A DNA stretch of 64,000 nucleotides, taken from NCBI GenBank assembly GCA_965218625.1, contig CBDCLG010000008.1:124001-188000 (forward strand). The letters run 5' to 3'. The position numbers and the translations under genes were made by a program. The notes under the pieces are model-generated. The model made no database searches, was not told the origin of the DNA, and saw only the letters and a list, made by a program, of their open reading frames with translations. Source of the stretch: Bin5 sp965218625. Its GTDB lineage: Bacteria > Chloroflexota > Anaerolineae > Caldilineales > Caldilineaceae. Positions 16,117-25,008 of the stretch are shown piece by piece. Positions within the stretch are counted from its first letter, which is position 1. Each line of letters begins with the position of its first letter.

Positions 16117-19100
16117 ATGGCACACAGACATATTCTCGACAACCGAACAAACACCGTCGCCGACTACCTGCAAAAGCACCTGGAAAAGAGCAATGAATTC
16201 CGGCTGGTATCGGCCTATTTCAGCATCTTCGGATACAAGGTGCTGGCCGACGCGCTGGACAGCGTCGGCGATGTGCGCTTTCTCTACGGCGACCCGTCGT
16301 CGATTGACGATGTCGACCCGGGTGCAGCAGAGCCGAAGTCGTTCGACGTTACCGAAAAGGGTCTCGATCCCAGACATGCGTTGGACCAGAAGTTCGTGGC
16401 ACAGCGTTGCGCAGAATGGGTAAGCCGAGACAATGTCCGCATCCGTTCCATTGCCCGGGCGAACTTCCTGCATGGCAAGCTCTACCTGACTTCCCCGCCC
16501 GTCCGCAGCATTGTCGGCAGCTCTAACTTTACCCAACGCGGCCTCGGCGCAAGCAGCCAGCCCAACATCGAGATCAACTTTGCCAGCGACGACCTTGAAA
16601 TCTTCGCCGAGCTGCAAGAATGGTTTGACTGCATCTGGGCCGACGACAGCTTGACCGAGGACGTCAAGCAGCAGGTACTCGACGCGCTTGCACGCATCGG
16701 CAAGGAACACGCGCCCGAACTGATCTACTACAAGACACTCTACGAACTTTTCCGCGACGAGATCGAGGCCCGCCTCGCGCAGGAGGGCCGTACAGGCGAC
16801 TTGAGTCTCGGCGACACGGCCATCTGGAAGGCGCTCTACCAGTTCCAGAAAGACGGCGCGTTGAGCGTGATTACAAGGCTGCAGCGTCACAACGGCTGCA
16901 TCCTCGCCGACAGCGTGGGGTTGGGCAAGACCTACACCGCGCTGGCCGTGATCAAGCATTTCGAACTGCGCAACGAGCGCGTGCTGGTGCTGTGCCCGCG
17001 CAAACTGCGGGAAAACTGGTCGCTCTACCAGGCGCACACCGGGCACAGAGGCAACCCCTTCATGGATGACCGTTTTGCCTATTCGCTGCTCTCGCATACC
17101 GATCTCTCGCGTGACAGCGGCAGGGCTGGCGACATCGACCTCGCCAATTTCAACTGGCAAAACTACGATCTGATCGTCATCGACGAGTCGCACAACTTCC
17201 GCAACCACGAGGGCAAACGCTATGAGCGGCTGCTCAATGAGGTGATCGGAAAGGGCGCCAAGACCAAGGTGCTGATGCTGTCGGCCACCCCGGTCAACAC
17301 CTCGCTGATCGACCTGCGCAACCAGATCCACTTGATGACCGAGAGCCGCCAGGACAGCTTCCGCGAGAGTCTCGGCATCTCCGACATCGGCAGCCTTCTC
17401 AAACGCGCCCAGACCCAGTTCAAGGATTGGGAGACCCAGGCGCCGGTCAATGGCAAACGCAACAAGAAAAACCTTCTCGACAGCCTGGGCAGTGACTTCT
17501 ACCGGCTACTCGGGGGCGTCTCCATCGCGCGCTCACGTCGGCAGATCGAGGATTACTACGCCCAGGAGATCGAACGTATCGGGCGCTTCCCCGACCGCGA
17601 GAAACCGAAAAACGTCTATCCCCCAACCGACGCGCAGGGCGACTTGTCCTATAAGAAATTGGCTGAAAAAATCAGCGAATTTGAACTTTCAATCTACCGT
17701 CCTTCGGACTATGTCATTAGCCAGAAGGGTTTGCAGAAACTGGCCGAGGAGAAGGAGAAGCGCAATTTCAACCAGGCCGACCGCGAACGTTTTCTGATCG
17801 CCATGATCCGCACCAACTTCCTCAAGCGGCTGGAAAGTTCAGCCCATTCACTCACCCTGACTCTGGAGCGCACCATCGGCAAGATCGATGCGCTGCTGGA
17901 AAAGATCGACCGTTTCGAGAGCCGCCAGGCCGGTAAGGACGACGTAGCCGACTCGCTGCCGGACGACGACGAGGATGACGAGGAGTTTCTCATCAACCGC
18001 GCCCGCCATCCCTTCAACCTGGCCGACCTGAATCTCGCGACCTGGAAGGAGGAGCTGCGCAAAGACAGAGACACTCTCAGCGAAGCCCACGCCAGCGTCG
18101 CCCAGGTTACTCCAGAGAGGGACGGCAAGCTGGCGCAGATAAAGGAACAGATCGAAGCGCGCGCCGCCAACCCGACCACCGACCGCAACGGCTGCAAGAA
18201 TCGCAAGCTGCTGGTCTTCACCACATTCAAAGATACGGCCGAATATCTCTACGACCACCTGCAGGAGCTGGCAGCCTGTCAGAACCTGAACATGGCCATG
18301 GTCTCCGGGGATGCAACGCGAACAATGGCCGGGGCCAACAACTTCAACGGCATCCTCGACAACTTTGCGCCGGTCGCCCGCGGGCGGGGCGAAAGCAACA
18401 ATGGCTGCGGTATCGACCTTCTGATCGCCACCGACTGCATCTCCGAGGGCCAGAACCTGCAGGACTGCGACACCGTGCTCAACTACGATATCCACTGGAA
18501 TCCGATCCGAATCATCCAACGTTTCGGACGCATCGACCGCATCGGCAGTCAGAGCAACGCCGTGCGCATGATCAACTACTGGCCGACCAAGGAGATGGAG
18601 GCGTATCTGCGCCTGCAAACGCGCGTTGAGGCGCGCATGGCCCTTGCCGATGCCGCGGCCAGCGGTGACGAGAATCCTCTCGACAACTTCGAAGGTATCC
18701 AGGGCGAGCTCAACTTCCGCGCGCAGCAGCTGCTTCAACTGCTGGACGAGGACCTCGATCTCGAAGAGCTCGACGACGGGGTGACGATGAGCGACTTTAC
18801 GCTCGACCAGTTTTTCACACAGCTGTTGCACTACCTGGAGAAGAACCGGGAGGAACTAGAGCAGACGCCTTTGGGCGCGTACGCCGTGGTCGACAACGAA
18901 AAGGACGCGGGCGTACTCTGGGTACTGCGGCAGCGCAACGCCGACCTGGACAAGCAGACGCAGGCCGCCAGCCCCGTTCACCCCTTCTATCTCGTCCACA
19001 TACGCAAGGACGGGGGAATCGGTCACGGCTGCGCCAGTGTCAGACAGACTCTCGACCTGTTCCAGGAGTTGAGTCTCGGCAAGACGGAGGCGATCAACGA

Positions 19101-19332
19101 ACTGTGCGACAGGTTCAACCGCCAGACCGACAACGGCCGCGATATGGCGGCGTACAACGACCGGCTCAACAAAGCTATCGGACATATAAGCCAAGCCCAC
19201 GACAAGACCCAGCTCACGGGGTTGGGTCTGCAGGGCTCGGGCGATTTCAAGCTGCCCAAAGCCTCCGCGTCGCCCACCGCCGCTGAGAACTTTGAGCTGG
19301 TGACTTGGCTGGTCATACTGCCGCGGAAATGA
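16117..19332 (+). CDS. PLD-nuclease / SNF2-type helicase of a restriction cassette
   Basis: 1071 residues from the ATG at 16117; an in-frame ATG at 16063 lies in an IS-like block. Residues 1-190 form a phospholipase-D-type nuclease domain with NFLHGKLYLTS and SIVGSSNFTQRG (about 117-140; H-x-K and the following N-F). The superfamily 2 helicase follows: ILADSVGLGKTYTALAV (Walker A, about 265-281), IVIDESHNFRN (DESH, about 355), LMLSATPVN (motif III), and the C-terminal RecA domain with LLIATDCISEGQNLQ and QRFGRIDRIGS (about 800). Such proteins act with N6-adenine methylases in restriction or DISARM-like systems, translocating along DNA. The methylase starts 25 bp downstream on the same strand. 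Confidence 0.88.
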   Translation: MAHRHILDNRTNTVADYLQKHLEKSNEFRLVSAYFSIFGYKVLADALDSVGDVRFLYGDPSSIDDVDPGAAEPKSFDVTEKGLDPRHALDQKFVAQRCAEWVSRDNVRIRSIARANFLHGKLYLTSPPVRSIVGSSNFTQRGLGASSQPNIEINFASDDLEIFAELQEWFDCIWADDSLTEDVKQQVLDALARIGKEHAPELIYYKTLYELFRDEIEARLAQEGRTGDLSLGDTAIWKALYQFQKDGALSVITRLQRHNGCILADSVGLGKTYTALAVIKHFELRNERVLVLCPRKLRENWSLYQAHTGHRGNPFMDDRFAYSLLSHTDLSRDSGRAGDIDLANFNWQNYDLIVIDESHNFRNHEGKRYERLLNEVIGKGAKTKVLMLSATPVNTSLIDLRNQIHLMTESRQDSFRESLGISDIGSLLKRAQTQFKDWETQAPVNGKRNKKNLLDSLGSDFYRLLGGVSIARSRRQIEDYYAQEIERIGRFPDREKPKNVYPPTDAQGDLSYKKLAEKISEFELSIYRPSDYVISQKGLQKLAEEKEKRNFNQADRERFLIAMIRTNFLKRLESSAHSLTLTLERTIGKIDALLEKIDRFESRQAGKDDVADSLPDDDEDDEEFLINRARHPFNLADLNLATWKEELRKDRDTLSEAHASVAQVTPERDGKLAQIKEQIEARAANPTTDRNGCKNRKLLVFTTFKDTAEYLYDHLQELAACQNLNMAMVSGDATRTMAGANNFNGILDNFAPVARGRGESNNGCGIDLLIATDCISEGQNLQDCDTVLNYDIHWNPIRIIQRFGRIDRIGSQSNAVRMINYWPTKEMEAYLRLQTRVEARMALADAAASGDENPLDNFEGIQGELNFRAQQLLQLLDEDLDLEELDDGVTMSDFTLDQFFTQLLHYLEKNREELEQTPLGAYAVVDNEKDAGVLWVLRQRNADLDKQTQAASPVHPFYLVHIRKDGGIGHGCASVRQTLDLFQELSLGKTEAINELCDRFNRQTDNGRDMAAYNDRLNKAIGHISQAHDKTQLTGLGLQGSGDFKLPKASASPTAAENFELVTWLVILPRK

Positions 19333-19357
19333 GACCGGGAAGACAGGGGAGAGGGTG

Positions 19358-22300
19358 ATGACGACCGGCAACATTCTGAACGAAATCGAAGCCGCATTGG
19401 CAACCTTTGCGCAGGAGGACCTGGTAGTGGCGGGGCGCCGCCTGCTCGATACGCTCGGCTATCGCAGCGAGCGAAGATTGGAGCTGCCCGGCCCTGTCAA
19501 CGACTTCATAAGGGAATTCGCCGCCGAAAATCCTGGGACAAAATCGGAGGAGCGTCTTCGCGAAGACACGAAATCTGTACGTATCCTATTCCAGATAACC
19601 GACTCAGAAATCGTTGAGTCGCAACCTTCGGTGCTCGACACGGGTGAATTTGACAAGGGAAACGAGTATAGCTTTATCTTCATCGCCGTCGAACTGCGCG
19701 GCCGAAACTATTCCCGCGGCAAATATGCCGAATTCACACGCGAAGTAAACAAGCGACTGAATCAGCCTACTGTTGTACTTTTCAGGACCGCCAGCGGCCT
19801 GATTTCCCTTGCCTTCGTCCGTCGTCGCAAGCACAAGCGCGATCAGAATCGCCGAGTACTGAGAAATGTCTCGCTCATTCGCGAGATAGATACCAGATCT
19901 CCCCACCGCGCCCACCGAGATATTCTGCACAAGCTGGCCTTGTCCCAACGTCTGTCCTGGATGAACGACCGTCACAAGCCGCACAACTTTGACAGTCTGC
20001 TCGACGCCTGGCTGGACGCGCTCGACACAGAAGAACTGAACCGAAGCTTCTACAAACAGCTGTTCACATGGTTCGAACGTGCGGTCGAAGAGGCGAGATT
20101 TCCTGACAATCAAGTCAAGACGCTGAAGCCGGAAGAGCATGTCATCCGCCTCATCACGCGCCTGTTATTCGTATGGTTTATTAAAGAGAAGGGGCTGATC
20201 GCGCCGGAGCTATTTGTCGAAGCGCAAGTTCGTCCACTACTACGGGATTACGACAGCCAAAACGGCAGTTCCTACTACCGCGCGGTCCTCCAAAATCTCT
20301 TTTTCGCCACCCTGAATAGCGAGATTGCAACGCGTAGGTTCAGCACGAGATCACGTGATGATCACCGTGAACCCTCCCTATATCGTTTCAAGGAAGAAAT
20401 CTCCGACCCTGTAGGACTTAGGAAACTGTTTGACCGGACACCCTTCATCAACGGCGGCCTCTTCGACTGCCTGGACAGTTATGAGGCGACCGGGGAGGGC
20501 GGCTACCGAATCGACTGCTTCACTGACAACGTGATCGATCCAAAACGCACAGAGTTCGATATCCTGTCGATTCCAAACTGGCTGTTTTTTGATAAAGAGG
20601 AGGGGCTGATCAGCCTTTTCGACCGTTTCCAGTTCACCGTCGAGGAGAACACGCCCGCCGAACAGGAGGTTGCGCTCGACCCGGAACTGCTTGGAAAAGT
20701 CTTTGAGAACCTGCTAGCCGCCAATGTCGAGGAATCCAAAGAAAACGCCCGCAGGGAGTCCGGCTCCTACTACACCCCGCGGGCGATAGTCGATTACATA
20801 GTGGACGAGTCTTTGGTCGCGTCGCTGGCCCAGAAATGCCCACCTCCGGACGGAGACGCCGAATTCTGGAAAGAGCGTCTTAGCTACCTGCTGGATTATG
20901 AGGACGCCTTCGACGACGCCCACGAACTCTTTGAAGAAACGGAAAGGAAGGGCCTGGTGCGCGCCATTGCCGGCCTCAAGCTGCTTGACCCGGCGGTCGG
21001 CTCCGGTGCATTTCCGATGGGCGCTTTGCACAAATTGACGTTGGCGCTGCGACGCCTTGACCCTCAAAACACGTTGTGGGAAAGTCTGCAGAAGGAGTTG
21101 GCGGGGCAGAGGGCTGCGGCGGCATTTGAAACACCTGAGCAAGCAGAGAGAAATGTCGAATTGGAGCAGATTAGCGCAACATTTGAGCAGTACCGCGATT
21201 CCGACTTCGGACGCAAACTCTATCTGATCCAAAACTGCATCTACGGTGTCGACATACAGCCCATTGCCTGCCAGATTTCCAAGCTACGCTTTTTCATATC
21301 TCTGGCGATTGAGCAGGAACCCGACCCCAGCGCCGGAAACCTTGGCATTAAGCCGTTGCCAAATTTGGAGACTAAATTTGTGGCAGCAAACACGCTTATC
21401 GGCTTAGACCTGTCCATCGCAGAACCCCTCCTCCAGGAAGACACCATCCAACGGCTGCAAAGGAAAATCACCGCAAATCGAGAAAGGTATTTTCTACCCA
21501 GTTCCAGACAAAAAAAGGTGAGTTATATCCGCGAAGGGGACAGCCTTAGCGAACAACTACAACAAGCTTTGAAAGATGAACTCTTGGATTGGGACGAGAA
21601 ACGGCAGTGTGAGATAGAGAACAAAGTCGCTCAGATTCCGAATCCAACTCAAGCTGCCAAGCTGAAGAACGACTTGTTGCAGAGCTACAGAACAAAGAGA
21701 GAAGACTTCCTGGCAGGCCTAGAAAATGCTCAAAGGATCGCTAGCTGGACCCCTTTCGACCAGAATTTCTCCGCCGATTGGTTCGACGCCAAGTACATGT
21801 TTGGTGTCGCTAAGGGGTTTGATGTAGTTCTCGGCAACCCTCCCTATATCCAGTTGTCAAAGGACGGCGGCAAACTGGGCAAAGTCTACAAGGACGCCGG
21901 CTATAGTACTTTCGCATCTACAGGTGACATATACCTACTTTTCTTTGAGAAGGGTTGCGACTTGCTAAAGCCGGGGCAAGGGCTTCTTTCCTACATCACG
22001 TCCAATAGTTGGTTGAAGGCGGAATATGGCAAGCGCCTGCGGCGCTTCTTTTCGGAGAACCACACACCCTTGCGAATGCTAGAAATGGGTAAGGACATTT
22101 TCGAGAATGCGATCGTGGACACCTGCATCCTGATAGTGCGGGAGGGCAAGAGCGAGGAAACCGGCATCGCCGTAGATATGGATCGGCTCCACGACAGACG
22201 ATTCCCCCCAGAGCAAGACGTGTGGGGGTCATTGCGTGTCGACGGAGAAAGACATTGGATCGCCTTGTCGGCCACTGAACAAAGAATTATTGATAAGATG

Positions 22301-23077
22301 GAAGCCATCGGCACATCGCTGAACGAGTGGGATATATCCATAAAGTATGGGATTAAGACAGGATATAATGCTGCTTTCGTCATAGACGATGAGACTAGAG
22401 AAGCGATAATTGGCGAGGATCCTAAATCCGAGAACATCCTGAAGCCTGTAATGCGAGGTAAGGACATTCAACGCTTTCAAGCAAAATGGGAACGCTTCTG
22501 GTTAATCGATACGCATAACGGTTACGAAACTGTGCCACCAGTAGATGTTACCGAATACAAGGGTGCTAAACAGCATCTTGACAAGTTTTCCTACCACCTA
22601 GAAAGTAGGAAAGACAAGGGCATAACACCCTATAACCTTCGAGATTGCGCATACCATGAAGAGTTTAAGAAGGAAAAGCTTTTCTGGAGACGAGTTGCTA
22701 AAGAAGGGACAGTGGCGTATGTCAAGGACGAAGTTCAATGTATCAATGCCGTCTATATGCTACGCGGAGATTCTCTGAGATACTTGTGCGCGACATTAAA
22801 CGCTAAGCTGGTTGCATGGTTTATGCAGAGGTCGTTGCCGACTTCTGGCACAGGCACATTCCACTGGGAAAAAGTACATGTCGAACGCTTGCCTGTCCCC
22901 AAACTCACGTCAGAGGAACAACTCCCTTTCAACCAACTTGTGGACCGCATCCTGACTGCTAAGAATACCGACCCGTCCACCAACACCAGCGAACTTGAAG
23001 CTGAGATAGACTGGCTCGTGTACGACCTGTACGGACTGACCGATGAAGAAATCGCTGTTGTGGAAGGAAATTCATGA
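19358..23077 (+). CDS. Eco57I-type N6-adenine methylase / restriction subunit
   Basis: 1239 residues from the ATG at 19358, with GGGGAGAGG upstream; a GTG sits at 19355. A 240-residue N-terminal region (TKSEERLREDTKSVRIL, FIFIAVELRGRNYSR) is not assigned. The methylase core has the SAM-binding LLDPAVGSGAFPMGALHKL (about 541-559) and the catalytic FDVVLGNPPYIQLS (about 822-835). The C-terminal part (GTGTFHWEKVHVERLPVP, near 1170) is a TaqI_C-like target-recognition domain. The product probably methylates adenine for self-recognition. A classical nuclease motif was not seen, so cutting may come from the PLD domain of the helicase. The stop codon overlaps the next ORF's ATG (ATGA). Confidence 0.88.
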   Translation: MTTGNILNEIEAALATFAQEDLVVAGRRLLDTLGYRSERRLELPGPVNDFIREFAAENPGTKSEERLREDTKSVRILFQITDSEIVESQPSVLDTGEFDKGNEYSFIFIAVELRGRNYSRGKYAEFTREVNKRLNQPTVVLFRTASGLISLAFVRRRKHKRDQNRRVLRNVSLIREIDTRSPHRAHRDILHKLALSQRLSWMNDRHKPHNFDSLLDAWLDALDTEELNRSFYKQLFTWFERAVEEARFPDNQVKTLKPEEHVIRLITRLLFVWFIKEKGLIAPELFVEAQVRPLLRDYDSQNGSSYYRAVLQNLFFATLNSEIATRRFSTRSRDDHREPSLYRFKEEISDPVGLRKLFDRTPFINGGLFDCLDSYEATGEGGYRIDCFTDNVIDPKRTEFDILSIPNWLFFDKEEGLISLFDRFQFTVEENTPAEQEVALDPELLGKVFENLLAANVEESKENARRESGSYYTPRAIVDYIVDESLVASLAQKCPPPDGDAEFWKERLSYLLDYEDAFDDAHELFEETERKGLVRAIAGLKLLDPAVGSGAFPMGALHKLTLALRRLDPQNTLWESLQKELAGQRAAAAFETPEQAERNVELEQISATFEQYRDSDFGRKLYLIQNCIYGVDIQPIACQISKLRFFISLAIEQEPDPSAGNLGIKPLPNLETKFVAANTLIGLDLSIAEPLLQEDTIQRLQRKITANRERYFLPSSRQKKVSYIREGDSLSEQLQQALKDELLDWDEKRQCEIENKVAQIPNPTQAAKLKNDLLQSYRTKREDFLAGLENAQRIASWTPFDQNFSADWFDAKYMFGVAKGFDVVLGNPPYIQLSKDGGKLGKVYKDAGYSTFASTGDIYLLFFEKGCDLLKPGQGLLSYITSNSWLKAEYGKRLRRFFSENHTPLRMLEMGKDIFENAIVDTCILIVREGKSEETGIAVDMDRLHDRRFPPEQDVWGSLRVDGERHWIALSATEQRIIDKMEAIGTSLNEWDISIKYGIKTGYNAAFVIDDETREAIIGEDPKSENILKPVMRGKDIQRFQAKWERFWLIDTHNGYETVPPVDVTEYKGAKQHLDKFSYHLESRKDKGITPYNLRDCAYHEEFKKEKLFWRRVAKEGTVAYVKDEVQCINAVYMLRGDSLRYLCATLNAKLVAWFMQRSLPTSGTGTFHWEKVHVERLPVPKLTSEEQLPFNQLVDRILTAKNTDPSTNTSELEAEIDWLVYDLYGLTDEEIAVVEGNS

Positions 23078-23163
23078 AGTCCCGTTCCAAAGAGTTACGC
23101 AAATATATGACTGACGCTCTTGTTATGCACCCGAAAATAGCATCCGCTCGTGGGAGTTCTTAA
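23074..23163 (+). CDS. 29-codon ORF coupled between methylase and FRG genes
   Basis: ATG at 23074 overlaps the methylase TGA (ATGA) and its TAA at 23161 overlaps the next gene's ATG (TAATG). The product MKSRSKELRKYMTDALVMHP (first 20 residues) is basic and helical. Overlap at both ends suggests either a real micro-protein or a translational coupling device. It has no recognised family. Confidence 0.4.
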   Translation: MKSRSKELRKYMTDALVMHPKIASARGSS

Positions 23164-24155
23164 TGAGCCGGCATGAGCCACTGAATTCAAGAGTGTTCGA
23201 TCTACTCCAGGAGATCGTGGGAAAATCCTTTGAGGGTGATTACATCTACAGAGGAGAACCGAAAAACTATACTAGAATATCCTCTACCCTGTATCGGCAG
23301 TATGAAGAAACAATAGACACGGAGCACTTTGATATTGAAAACGCTCAGAAAGAAATGCTGGAGCAAGTCAGGGCATACACATCCTTTTCTGACGAAACAG
23401 ACATTCTGACCGAGTTGCAGCACTTCGGCGGGAAAACTAATCTCATAGACTTCACCAGCGATTATCTGATTGCTCTGTTCTTCGCTTGTGACAGCTCTTT
23501 CACAAAAGATGGCCGAATAGTTCTGCTTGACAAGGCGTCAAGGCCTCAGGAAATAAAATCGCCAAAGAAGAATCAAAACAGCCGAGTCATCTCGCAGAAG
23601 AGTATATTTGTTCAAGCGTCCTGCGGCTATATCGATGAAAACTCTGTAAAGATAGTCTCGATTCCCGCTGACTTGAAAAAGGTGGCTTTGGACTACCTGA
23701 CAAAGCATCACGGAATCTCTACGGAGACTATCTACAACGATGTTTTTGGTTACATTCAGAATCAAGAGAAACACCAGCCCGCTTACGCAGAGTTCTATAT
23801 CGCATACACCTACCTGAACAGAGATGAATTCGAGAAAGCCAAAAAACACTATGACAAAGCAATCGAACTTAATCCGTTGATTTCGGCTTACGTTAATCGG
23901 GCCGCTGCCAAGCATGGACTTGGTTGCCATAGGGCAGCGATTGCAGACTGTAATATTGCGTTACGGTTCGATCAAAGAGATGCTTTTGCTTACTATTATC
24001 GAGGACTGGCTAGAAAATCCCTTGAAGAATACGAGGATGCAGTAGAGGACTTGAGGCAAGCGAAGACTCTAGCTCAGGAGCAGGGCCCTGAAGACCTCCT
24101 CATTGCCATCAACAAAGAACTGAATGACTTGAAGTTGAACGACTCAAACAAATAG
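23163..24155 (+). CDS. FRG-domain protein with TPR repeats
   Basis: 330 residues. The N-terminal FRG domain has YIYRGEPKNY (27-36, the Y-R-G that gives related proteins their name) and LQHFGGKTNLIDFTSDYLIA (85-104). The C-terminal third (about 212-315) holds three TPR units: AYTYLNRDEFEKAKKHYDKA, AAAKHGLGCHRAAIADCN and YYRGLARKSLEEYEDAVEDL. FRG proteins are recurrent in defence islands and their biochemical role is not settled. Translational coupling to the methylase through the 29-codon ORF makes this a component of the same cassette, plausibly an effector or a sensor whose TPRs bind a partner. Confidence 0.82.
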   Translation: MSRHEPLNSRVFDLLQEIVGKSFEGDYIYRGEPKNYTRISSTLYRQYEETIDTEHFDIENAQKEMLEQVRAYTSFSDETDILTELQHFGGKTNLIDFTSDYLIALFFACDSSFTKDGRIVLLDKASRPQEIKSPKKNQNSRVISQKSIFVQASCGYIDENSVKIVSIPADLKKVALDYLTKHHGISTETIYNDVFGYIQNQEKHQPAYAEFYIAYTYLNRDEFEKAKKHYDKAIELNPLISAYVNRAAAKHGLGCHRAAIADCNIALRFDQRDAFAYYYRGLARKSLEEYEDAVEDLRQAKTLAQEQGPEDLLIAINKELNDLKLNDSNK

Positions 24156-24258
24156 TGGAAGGCGGCCTCCGCACAACTTGCTTCAATAGCTAGACCGCAT
24201 GGTAGCGAATCGTTGTGATACCGGACGACTACCGAAGCAGAACGTTCGATTACCAAAC

Positions 24259-24450
24259 TCAGGATTGTGGCGAAGAAATATTCGAGGAGTCCGGCCAGCC
24301 CAGCTCGTCGAGACTTGCCTGCGAGACGTTGCCATGGGCATCAAACGCCGCCTGTAGCCGTTCGCTCAGCCAGGAGAGCCCCTCGGCCGAAAGCTTCACA
24401 TGCGGCTGTCGTATGTATGCAACTCTCGGAGTCGTATTTCCTTTGCCGTC
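24259..24450 (-). pseudogene. C-terminal scrap of an unidentified protein
   Basis: A minus-strand frame without a start reads VKLSAEGLSWLSERLQAAFD and ends DELGWPDSSNISSPQS before a TGA at 24261-24259. It looks like a true protein C-terminus (amphipathic helix, charged turn), but its gene is gone: the frame runs upstream into the duplicated DUF4268-like block. Parent family not identified. Confidence 0.35.
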
Positions 24451-24451
24451 G

Positions 24452-24563
24452 GCAGCGGCAAACTGGCTGGAGGATCAGCGAGCGAAGTACGAAGAGATAC
24501 TGCGCGCGTGAGTAAGCAAAGCGCTGCCGAACTGCCTGTGGGAGACTGCGGGCGGCGGTAGTC
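24452..24563 (+). pseudogene. Remnant of a second DUF4268-like gene (duplicated block, copy B)
   Basis: About 90 percent identical by eye to 12952-13064. It includes the last 19 codons (ANWLEDQRAKYEEILRA) and the TGA at 24509-24511. Nothing of the gene's first 120 codons remains; the join at 24452 abuts the C-terminal scrap on the other strand. Confidence 0.85.
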
Positions 24564-24942
24564 AGCCGGACAGCGGCCTGGGCGGGTTCACCGGATAGTC
24601 CTCAGGCTTGCCGGTGTCACCCGGCTGAATCAGGAAATCACGGCGGTCGCGGTAGAGCCGCGCCCGGTTCAGCACGTAATCTGTATCAGCGTCCAGGTCG
24701 ATCTCGTCGCAGTCGGTCATCAGCCAGTATTTGTAGTCTCCAATAAAGAGATAGGTGTTACGCATATTGAAGAAGCGGCAGCTCACACCCTCTCCAGCCC
24801 GAAAACGGGCGCATACCGCCTCGATCAGGGCCCGCTGGCCGTCCTTTCTGCTGAGCACGTACTCGTGGGGCCAGGTGTCACGATAGGTAACCGCCTCGCG
24901 CCAGGGCACCCGGTCGATGAGTTCGATCAGAGTCGGTGTCAT
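24562..24942 (-). CDS. Conserved-looking protein of unknown function next to the nuclease-helicase
   Basis: 126 residues from the ATG at 24942 (MTPTLIELIDRVPWREAV) with GAGGGGAGC just before; an in-frame ATG at 24963 lacks such a site. It is acidic and soluble, with WPHEYVLSRKDGQRALIEAV and RNTYLFIGDYKYWLMTDCDE as prominent segments, and seems too well-structured to be spurious. It is 66 bp downstream of the TM0106-type gene on the same strand and probably co-transcribed with it. It has no catalytic motif that I recognise. Its last bases overlap the duplicated DUF4268-like block. Confidence 0.65.
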   Translation of the reverse strand: MTPTLIELIDRVPWREAVTYRDTWPHEYVLSRKDGQRALIEAVCARFRAGEGVSCRFFNMRNTYLFIGDYKYWLMTDCDEIDLDADTDYVLNRARLYRDRRDFLIQPGDTGKPEDYPVNPPRPLSG

Positions 24943-25008
24943 GCTCCCCTCTCCCGGGATCATTCGTAGTCGAGTCCAATACGCGCCGCGCCTCCGTCAA
25001 AAAACCGC

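Noticed and set aside
16117..24155. A complete DISARM or BREX system
   Set aside because: DrmA/DrmB/DrmC, PglZ and BrxC/BrxL are all missing; only helicase and methylase resemble parts of such systems.
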